This document shows positions 5,869-10,447 of a DNA stretch of 10,447 nt, piece by piece; within the stretch, counting starts at the first letter, position 1, and each line of letters opens with the position of its first letter. The notes below the pieces were generated by a model, which worked only from the letters and a program-made list of their open reading frames with translations, was not told where the DNA came from and ran no database searches. The position numbers and the translations under genes are program-made. The DNA is from Armatimonadota bacterium (GTDB taxonomy: Bacteria; Actinomycetota; Acidimicrobiia; Spongiisociales; UBA5794): positions 1 through 10,447 of the forward strand of contig QQUL01000067.1 of assembly GCA_008501565.1 (NCBI GenBank), in the 5' to 3' direction.

Positions 5869-6051
5869 ATGGCCAAGACACTCAGGATCACGCTGCGTCG
5901 CAGCCTCATCGGGGAGAGGCCCAAGGCCCGAGCAACAGTCGAGAGCCTCGGGCTCAGAAAGATCAACTCAAGCGTTGAACGCCCGGACACCGATTCCGTT
6001 CGCGGAATGGTCCACGCGGTCAAGCACCTGCTTGAAGTAGAGGAAATCTGA
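5869..6051 (+). CDS. rpmD: 50S ribosomal protein L30
   Basis: L30 is a small protein on the 23S rRNA surface near the 5S region, present in many but not all bacteria. The 60-residue product matches the family in length and sequence: KTLRITLRRSLIGERPKARA at about 3-22, then ESLGLRKINSSVERPDTDSV and the helical end RGMVHAVKHLLEVEEI. It lies between rpsE (four-base gap) and rplO (TGATG overlap), the canonical L30 position. The ribosome binding site is weak, so coupling to rpsE is plausible. Confidence 0.96.
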   Translation: MAKTLRITLRRSLIGERPKARATVESLGLRKINSSVERPDTDSVRGMVHAVKHLLEVEEI

Positions 6052-6491
6052 TGAAACTCCATCACCTGAGACCCGCTGAGGGCTCCAAGAAACGAAAGAT
6101 CCGAGTCGGGCGCGGTGAGTCCGGACGTCGAGGAAAGACCGCGGGTCGCGGCACCAAGGGTCTCAAGGCACGTAGCAAGGTTCGTCAGGGCTTTGAGGGC
6201 GGTCAGACCCCATTGCAGCGTCGGATACCGAAGCTCAAAGGTTTCAGAAACCCGAACCGTGAAGAATTCACGGTGATCAATGTCGGTCGCCTCGGTGAGC
6301 TCGACGCCGGATCGACGGTGACGCCCGAAACAATGCGGGAGGCCGGACTTGCCAAGAAGCGTGGCAAGATCAAGGTGCTCGGCGAGGGGGACATCAGCGT
6401 TGCCCTCACGGTCAAGGCGCATGCCTTCTCAAGCGGCGCGGCCGACAAGATCCAGTCCGCTGGTGGCTCAATCGAGGTCATCGAATCGTGA
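6051..6491 (+). CDS. rplO: 50S ribosomal protein L15
   Basis: L15 is a late-stage 50S assembly protein that threads a long, extended N-terminal arm into 23S rRNA. The 146-residue product starts MKLHHLRPAEGSKKRKIRVG and has the Gly/Arg/Lys-rich arm (GRGESGRRGKTAGRGTKGLK at 20-39), then GFEGGQTPLQRRIPKLKGFR and a globular C-terminal half ending AGGSIEVIES. AGAGGAA at 6039-6045 sits five bases before the ATG, which overlaps the rpmD stop as TGATG. It is the last ribosomal protein gene in the window; 41 bases separate it from secY. Confidence 0.97.
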   Translation: MKLHHLRPAEGSKKRKIRVGRGESGRRGKTAGRGTKGLKARSKVRQGFEGGQTPLQRRIPKLKGFRNPNREEFTVINVGRLGELDAGSTVTPETMREAGLAKKRGKIKVLGEGDISVALTVKAHAFSSGAADKIQSAGGSIEVIES

Positions 6492-6532
6492 AGTTCACCT
6501 CCGCACGACTCTTCTAGGACGACTGGACACAC

Positions 6533-7840
6533 ATGCTCACCGCCTTCAGGAACGCCTTCAGGATCCGAGACCTCCGGAACAAGATCCTGTTCACCCTCTT
6601 CATTTTTGCGATTTATCGCCTGGGTGCACAGATACCGGTTCCCGGTGTTGATCTTCAAGCGGTCCAGGACTTTGCGAACGAGGCAGAGCAATCAGGGTTT
6701 GTCGGGCTACTGAACCTGTTCTCGGGTGGTGCCCTGACACAGCTTTCGATTTTCGCGCTCGGCATCATGCCGTACATCACGTCGTCGATCATCATGCAGC
6801 TGCTCGCCGTTGTGATCCCGAAACTCCAGGCGCTGCAAGAAGAGGGCGAAACCGGCCGCAAGGTCATCACACAGTGGACGAGGTATCTCACGGTCATTCT
6901 CGCTCTGCTTCAGTCGACCGGATTTGCCTATCTGTTCCACTCCGGCCAGTTCACGCAGGGCGTGGATCTCATTCCAGATTTCACACCTCGAAACGTCATC
7001 ATCGTCGTCATCACCATGACGGCTGGTACGGCACTGCTCATGTGGATGGGTGAACTCATTACCCAGCGCGGTATCGGCAACGGCATGTCACTGCTCATCT
7101 TTGTGTCGATCATCAGCCAGATTCCGAGCCAGCTCGTCATCCTGAACACAAACTCACAGACCTATCAAATGGTCGTGATATCGGCGGTGATGATCGCTCT
7201 CACCATCGGCATCATCTTCATAGAACAGGGCCAAAGACGAATACCCGTCCAGTTTTCGCGTCGGGTCCGCGGGCGGAAAGTCATGGGTGGCCAGTCGACA
7301 TACATACCGCTCAAGGTCAACATGGCTGGCGTGATCCCGGTCATCTTTGCAACGTCGATCATGTACTTCCCGGCACTGATCTCATCCGCCCTTCCATCCA
7401 CGGGCTGGGGTGCGGCAGTTCGTGACTGGATCAACGACAACATGCTTTCGTCAAGCGGTGGCGGCTTCTCGCCCTCGCTCTGGTACATCGGTGTGCTTGC
7501 CCTGCTGGTGGTGTTCTTCACGTACTTCTATACGGCTATCCAGTTCGATCCGGAGCGTCAGGCCGACATGATCCAGCGTCAGGGCGGGTTCATCCCAGGC
7601 ATCCGCCCCGGTCGCGCCACGGTCAACTACCTGTCGCATGTGCTGAGCCGAATCACACTTCCGGGTGCGGCGTATCTCGCAGTGGTCACGGTACTTCCGT
7701 CGTTGTTCGGCTGGTACTGGGACGTCCCCGTCGGCCTCTCGGGTGTTTCGATCATCATCGTTGCTGGTGTCGCCCTTGAAACGACCAAGCAGATCGAATC
7801 GCAGCTGACGATGCGAAACTACGAGGGCTTTCTGTCCTAG
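6533..7840 (+). CDS. secY: Preprotein translocase channel subunit SecY
   Basis: SecY forms the protein-conducting channel of the SecYEG complex in the cytoplasmic membrane. The 435-residue product has the ten membrane segments expected: roughly residues 17-35, 71-95, 118-136, 153-176, 182-205, 211-231, 264-286, 315-338, 377-397 and 402-421. Family signatures are present: AIYRLGAQIPVPGVD after the first segment, the plug-proximal GGALTQLSIFALGIMPYITS, TQRGIGNGMSLLIF at 177-190, GGQSTYIPLKVNMAGVIPVI at 252-271, and the cytosolic SecA/ribosome contact loop GGFIPGIRPG at 351-360. The gene lies 41 bases after rplO, the largest gap inside the cluster, and has only a weak ribosome binding site (AGGAC at 6516-6520). 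This is its usual place at the end of the spc operon. Confidence 0.98.
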   Translation: MLTAFRNAFRIRDLRNKILFTLFIFAIYRLGAQIPVPGVDLQAVQDFANEAEQSGFVGLLNLFSGGALTQLSIFALGIMPYITSSIIMQLLAVVIPKLQALQEEGETGRKVITQWTRYLTVILALLQSTGFAYLFHSGQFTQGVDLIPDFTPRNVIIVVITMTAGTALLMWMGELITQRGIGNGMSLLIFVSIISQIPSQLVILNTNSQTYQMVVISAVMIALTIGIIFIEQGQRRIPVQFSRRVRGRKVMGGQSTYIPLKVNMAGVIPVIFATSIMYFPALISSALPSTGWGAAVRDWINDNMLSSSGGGFSPSLWYIGVLALLVVFFTYFYTAIQFDPERQADMIQRQGGFIPGIRPGRATVNYLSHVLSRITLPGAAYLAVVTVLPSLFGWYWDVPVGLSGVSIIIVAGVALETTKQIESQLTMRNYEGFLS

Positions 7841-7848
7841 CGGGACAG

Positions 7849-8412
7849 ATGAATATGGGACGTCGCATTCTGTTTCTTGGCCCTCCGGGTGCCGGCAAGG
7901 GCACCCAAGCTGAGATGCTCGCCCGAGCACTCGGTGTCCCGCACATCTCCACCGGCGTGATGCTTCGTGAAGCCATCGCTGAGGGGACCGAACTCGGTAA
8001 GCAGGTCGAGCAGGTTGTTGCCTCCGGAGCGCTTGTTTCGGATGATCTTGTGCTGGCACTCGTTGAAGAACGGCTCGGCAGGGGTGATGCCCAATGTGGA
8101 TATCTCTTGGACGGCTATCCACGCAATGTGGTGCAAGCCGCCGCCCTCGCCGACGTCATGGGTGACGATGCGATCGAGGTCGCACTTCTCCTCAATGTCG
8201 ACAACGACGAGCTTGTCACCCGCCTGCTGAAACGCGCCGCGGATCAGGGCAGGGCAGACGATACCGAGGACGTCATACGTCACAGGCTTGATGTGTACCT
8301 TTCTGAGACGATGCCGCTGATTGATCACTACGGAGACGCAGTGACCACCGTCGACGGTGTTGGCGAGATCGAGGAGATCTTCGCCAGAATCGTTCTCGCT
8401 CTCGCGAAGTAG
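7849..8412 (+). CDS. adk: Adenylate kinase, short LID form
   Basis: Adenylate kinase interconverts ATP plus AMP and two ADP in the cytosol, balancing adenine nucleotides. The 187-residue product has the P-loop GPPGAGKGT at 11-19, the AMP-binding segment ISTGVMLREA at 33-42, the signature YLLDGYPRNVVQA (with the catalytic-site Asp-Gly-Tyr-Pro-Arg), and GRADDTEDVIRHRLDVY. The LID is the short type without the inserted domain or zinc cysteines, close to the arrangement in mycobacterial Adk. The residue after STG is Val37; in E. coli it is Asp, and most members have Asp or Glu. The start may be the ATG at 7849 or at 7855, with a weak GGGA at 7842-7845 as the only purine run. It follows secY by eight bases, the standard secY-adk-map order. 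Confidence 0.96.
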   Translation: MNMGRRILFLGPPGAGKGTQAEMLARALGVPHISTGVMLREAIAEGTELGKQVEQVVASGALVSDDLVLALVEERLGRGDAQCGYLLDGYPRNVVQAAALADVMGDDAIEVALLLNVDNDELVTRLLKRAADQGRADDTEDVIRHRLDVYLSETMPLIDHYGDAVTTVDGVGEIEEIFARIVLALAK

Positions 8413-8418
8413 GCGGCC

Positions 8419-9213
8419 ATGAACGGCACTCGACTCATCACGAAGAAGACGCAAGCCGACTTCGACAAGATGATTGTTGCAGGGCGCTGTGTTGCCGCGA
8501 TCCACACTGCGACGCGAGCGGCCATCGAACCGGGCACCACCACTCGCGAACTTGACATGATCGCCAGAGAGGTGCTCAAGGAATGGGGCTGCCAGTCTTC
8601 GTTTCTCGGCTACGGCGGACCATCCAATCCATTCCCCGGTGTGATTTGCACATCACCCAATTCCGTGATTGTCCACGGGATCCCCGGCGACTATGTCCTC
8701 GCGGAAGGGGACATCATTTCGATCGATGCCGGTGCAATCTTCGAGGGATGGCACGGGGACGCCGCATTCACGATGGCTGTCGGAGACGTCCCGGACGATG
8801 TGGTGAGCCTGCTCGAAACCACGGAAAGGGCCCTTTGGGCAGGTATCGAACAGGCCGTTCACGGCAATCGGCTCGGAGACATCGGAGCAGCGGTTGAGGC
8901 AGTTGCCGAAGCTGGTGGACTCGGCGTCGTTCGCGACTATGTCGGGCACGGCATCGGGCGACAGATGCACGAAGCTCCCTCGGTTCCCAACTACGGACGC
9001 CCCGGCAGGGGTCTACGACTCAAGACAGGAATGGCGTTGGCCATCGAGCCGATGTTCAACCTGGGAACCGAGTCATCGAATGTTCTCGACGATGAATGGA
9101 CGGTCGTCACAGCGGATGGCCAGTGGTCTGCACACTTCGAACACACCGTGTTGCTCACCGAGGCGGGCTCCATCGTATCGACGCTTCCTGAGCCGAAGCT
9201 CGTCACGCCGTAA
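8419..9213 (+). CDS. map: Type I methionine aminopeptidase
   Basis: This cytosolic metalloprotease removes the initiator methionine from new proteins when the second residue is small. The 264-residue product is a pita-bread fold enzyme with all metal ligands visible: Asp103 (SIDAGA), Asp114 (WHGDAAF), His177 (VGHGIGRQMHEAP), Glu210 (LAIEPMF) and Glu241 (AHFEHTV), plus the substrate-site His86 (IVHGIP) and His184. There is no N-terminal zinc-finger or SH3-binding extension of the kind seen in some actinobacterial and eukaryotic forms, so it is the simple class. The start follows the adk stop by six bases with AGGCGG overlapping that stop. Downstream, the usual actinobacterial neighbour infA is not found in the window. 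Confidence 0.97.
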   Translation: MNGTRLITKKTQADFDKMIVAGRCVAAIHTATRAAIEPGTTTRELDMIAREVLKEWGCQSSFLGYGGPSNPFPGVICTSPNSVIVHGIPGDYVLAEGDIISIDAGAIFEGWHGDAAFTMAVGDVPDDVVSLLETTERALWAGIEQAVHGNRLGDIGAAVEAVAEAGGLGVVRDYVGHGIGRQMHEAPSVPNYGRPGRGLRLKTGMALAIEPMFNLGTESSNVLDDEWTVVTADGQWSAHFEHTVLLTEAGSIVSTLPEPKLVTP

Positions 9214-9280
9214 AGGTCTTCTGGACTTCTGCCGACGTTGTCTAATGTTGGGAAACCTGAAAGTAGCGTGCGGAGTGATC

Positions 9281-10024
9281 ATGAAGAAATATGCCATTGT
9301 CCTTGCCATTGTTGGTGTCGTTGCAGCATCGTGTTCGTCCGATGATGCGTCAGCAACGACGACCGTGCCCGTAACGCTCACATCGACGTCCTCGACGACC
9401 ACCGTCGCTGAGACAACCACGACCACGGCTGCAGAAACAACCACGACCACCGTTGCTGAGGCGACGACGTCATCGACTTCGACCACCACGACGACTCCTC
9501 CAGCTGCCGCCAAGGTTGAGCTTTCCGACGAGGGGATCCAGGCTGGCGCCCAGTGGATCTACTTCGGGTTCGACGACGACGATACGGTCACCCATATCTC
9601 AGCCGTACTGGGTGCGCCCACCAAGGACACCGGCTGGATCGACCCGTTCGGTGACTACGGGGTGTGCCTCGGACCGAAGATGCGGGCGGTCGAGTGGGGA
9701 TCGCTCGTCACGCTCTACACAAGAGGGAACACGGACTTCTGGTCCGGAGGGGTGGAGCACTTCTACAGCTACTACTACACAGACGTAACGAATCCTCCAG
9801 ATCTTCGCACGACGGAGAACATCGGTATTGGCTCGAGTCTCGGACAGCTCAGGGCCGCGTATGACCCGACCAAGATCGTGATCGATGAAGCGTTCTTCGA
9901 TCCTTCGGTCGGGTTCTGGTCCTACGACCTACAAACCTGGACTGGCCTGTGGGGATACGCCACCGGACAATCCGATGCGCACGCGATCACATCGATCAAC
10001 GGTGGTCAGGGTTGCGGTGAGTAG
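9281..10024 (+). CDS. Putative Thr-linker lipoprotein of unknown function
   Basis: The 247-residue product starts MKKYAIVLAIVGVVAASC: two lysines, a hydrophobic stretch and Cys18 in a relaxed lipobox (AASC). It is therefore probably a diacylglyceryl-anchored surface lipoprotein. Residues about 19-76 are a Thr/Ser/Ala-rich linker with TTTTT runs and an eight-residue repeat, a common wall-spanning spacer in Acidimicrobiia lipoproteins (inference). The remaining 170 residues form a folded acidic and aromatic domain: FGFDDDDTVTHISAVLGAP, then DTGWIDPFGDYGVCLGP, VEWGSLVTLYTRG, FYSYYYT, and IGIGSSLGQLRAAYDPTKIV. I recognise the style from actinobacterial lipoproteins but cannot name a family or function. 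The ATG at 9281 is supported by GGAG at 9272-9275. The 67-base gap after map could hold a promoter (TAATGT at 9243-9248 is a weak -10 candidate), so it need not belong to the ribosomal operon. Confidence 0.85.
   Translation: MKKYAIVLAIVGVVAASCSSDDASATTTVPVTLTSTSSTTTVAETTTTTAAETTTTTVAEATTSSTSTTTTTPPAAAKVELSDEGIQAGAQWIYFGFDDDDTVTHISAVLGAPTKDTGWIDPFGDYGVCLGPKMRAVEWGSLVTLYTRGNTDFWSGGVEHFYSYYYTDVTNPPDLRTTENIGIGSSLGQLRAAYDPTKIVIDEAFFDPSVGFWSYDLQTWTGLWGYATGQSDAHAITSINGGQGCGE
9413..9450 (+). repeat. Direct repeat in the Thr-linker of the lipoprotein gene
   Basis: The 14-base sequence ACAACCACGACCAC occurs at 9413-9426 and again at 9437-9450, an offset of 24 bases or eight codons. It gives the peptide pattern AETTTTTA then AETTTTTV. 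Such in-frame repeats are prone to slippage, so linker length may vary among strains. Confidence 0.7.
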
Positions 10025-10027
10025 CGA

Positions 10028-10068
10028 CCTCTCGGGAACGTCGGCTTCCATCGTGACCCGTTGAGAGG
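10028..10068 (+). terminator. Candidate hairpin after the first lipoprotein gene
   Basis: CCTCTCGGG at 10028-10036 can pair with CCCGTTGAGAGG at 10057-10068: six pairs (CCTCTC/GAGAGG), a three-base bulge, then three pairs. It begins three bases after the stop. No U tract follows (the next bases are A-rich), so it is not a standard intrinsic terminator. It could be a 3' stabilising stem, or chance. Confidence 0.3.
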
Positions 10069-10147
10069 GCATACAAAGTAAAACACGCAAACGACAGGCG
10101 CCGTGTTCGGTGCCGGCGTTCGACACGCAATCGATCGATCTGATCGG

Positions 10148-10177
10148 TTCTCGCGACTTTTTCGCTGCTGGTAGGGT
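10148..10177 (+). promoter_or_regulatory. Candidate promoter for the second lipoprotein gene
   Basis: TAGGGT at 10172-10177 fits the TANNNT pattern of actinobacterial -10 boxes. A weak -35 candidate, TTCTCG at 10148-10153, lies 18 bases upstream. Transcription would start near 10184 and give a leader of about 24 bases containing the strong GGGAGGGA ribosome binding site at 10198-10205. The 183-base gap before this gene makes an own promoter likely, but the exact box is uncertain. Confidence 0.35.
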
Positions 10178-10207
10178 TCCACCCACCGTTGTTTTCCGGG
10201 AGGGACG

Positions 10208-10447
10208 ATGAAGAGGATTGGAATTGTCGCCGCCGTAGTCATGCTCGTGGCGGCGGCGTGCAGCTCAAGCAGTGCCGATACGACGACCACGACGACCGCG
10301 GGGGGAGCGGGAACCACAACGTCGAGTTCCGCTGCTCCGGGTACGACCGCCGCATCGACCACGACTACGGAGACACCACCCGACCAGTCGTCAGCGGATG
10401 GTCTCGCCGGCTGCGTGATCGGAACGTGGGAGCGGGACAGTCAGCAC
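10208..10447 (+). CDS. Putative lipoprotein with Thr-rich linker, 3' end missing
   Basis: Eighty codons are visible before the window ends, with no stop. The start ATG has a strong GGGAGGGA ribosome binding site at 10198-10205. The product begins MKRIGIVAAVVMLVAAAC: a signal peptide with Cys18 after AAA, a plausible lipobox, followed by SSSSAD, a TTTTTT run and a Thr/Ser/Gly/Ala linker to about residue 60. The mature domain then begins around GLAGCVIGTWERDSQH. The GTW motif near the start of the domain recalls lipocalin-like or related beta-barrel lipoproteins, but too little is visible to assign a family. It has the same architecture as the preceding lipoprotein (signal, Cys18, Thr linker, domain) without obvious similarity in the domain. 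It probably has its own promoter. Confidence 0.8.
   Translation, partial: MKRIGIVAAVVMLVAAACSSSSADTTTTTTAGGAGTTTSSSAAPGTTAASTTTTETPPDQSSADGLAGCVIGTWERDSQH

Noticed and set aside
5211..6422. 403-residue open frame on the minus strand opposite rpsE, rpmD and rplO
   Set aside because: It is a shadow of three certain ribosomal protein genes in GC-rich sequence; the translation resembles no family and has no ribosome binding site or neighbour context.
6488..6517. Nine-codon frame GTG...TAG overlapping the rplO stop, before secY (MKFTSARLF)
   Set aside because: It could be a leader peptide that couples rplO to secY, but it has no ribosome binding site or regulatory residue pattern, and short frames of this size are expected by chance.
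7451..8505. Long minus-strand frames opposite secY and adk
   Set aside because: Both overlap unmistakable genes on the plus strand and have unnatural composition; typical antisense shadows.
9211..9280. Intrinsic terminator after map
   Set aside because: No stable stem followed by a U tract can be found in the 67-base gap; read-through into the lipoprotein gene cannot be excluded.
9073..9513. Val-rich minus-strand frame opposite the Thr linker
   Set aside because: The valine runs are the reverse complement of the ACN threonine codons of the lipoprotein linker.
1..10447. tRNA, rRNA, insertion sequence, integrase, toxin-antitoxin or defence genes
   Set aside because: Nearly all of the window is occupied by recognised core genes and no sequence fitting these classes was seen; the three gaps over 40 bases are too short or lack the needed features.

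Overview
The window is the middle and end of a bacterial S10-spc ribosomal protein gene cluster on the + strand, followed by secY, adk and map, and then two genes for small Thr-rich lipoproteins. The organism looks like a high-GC actinobacterium, most likely of the Acidimicrobiia. This inference rests on protein style (short mycobacterial-like Adk, actinobacterial-type long S14, lipoproteins with long Thr linkers) and on gene order, not on a marker search.

Layout: the 3' part of rplV (1-325), then rpsC, rplP, rpmC, rpsQ (end of the S10 part, to 2350), and without any break rplN, rplX, rplE, rpsN, rpsH, rplF, rplR, rpsE, rpmD, rplO (spc part, to 6491). secY (6533-7840), adk (7849-8412) and map (8419-9213) complete the cluster. 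Most junctions overlap by 1 or 4 bases (TGATG, TAATG or ATGA) or have gaps under 10 bases, so one long mRNA with translational coupling is likely. After a 67-base gap comes a lipoprotein gene (9281-10024). After another 183 bases, with its own plausible promoter and strong ribosome binding site, comes a second lipoprotein gene cut by the window end (10208-10447).

The ribosomal proteins build both subunits (S3, S17, S14, S8, S5; L22, L16, L29, L14, L24, L5, L6, L18, L30, L15). SecY is the protein-export channel, and methionine aminopeptidase trims new chains. The lipoproteins are probably exported through the same Sec channel, but otherwise look unrelated to the operon.

The window is mostly ordinary core-genome sequence and I do not see a new multi-gene system. 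The most unusual part is the 3' end of rpsC. It encodes a roughly 170-residue low-complexity tail on S3 containing three EAGGGK peptide repeats and three short arrays of 7-base DNA repeats (AGCTGAC/AGCTCAC and AGCTGAA types). In these arrays, each unit that falls in the phase where a perfect copy would read TGA is altered so that no stop appears. Secondary points are a zinc-free long S14 in the canonical spc position beside a four-cysteine L24, a Val in place of the usual acidic residue in the Adk STGD motif, and the absence of infA-rpmJ-rpsM-rpsK after map.
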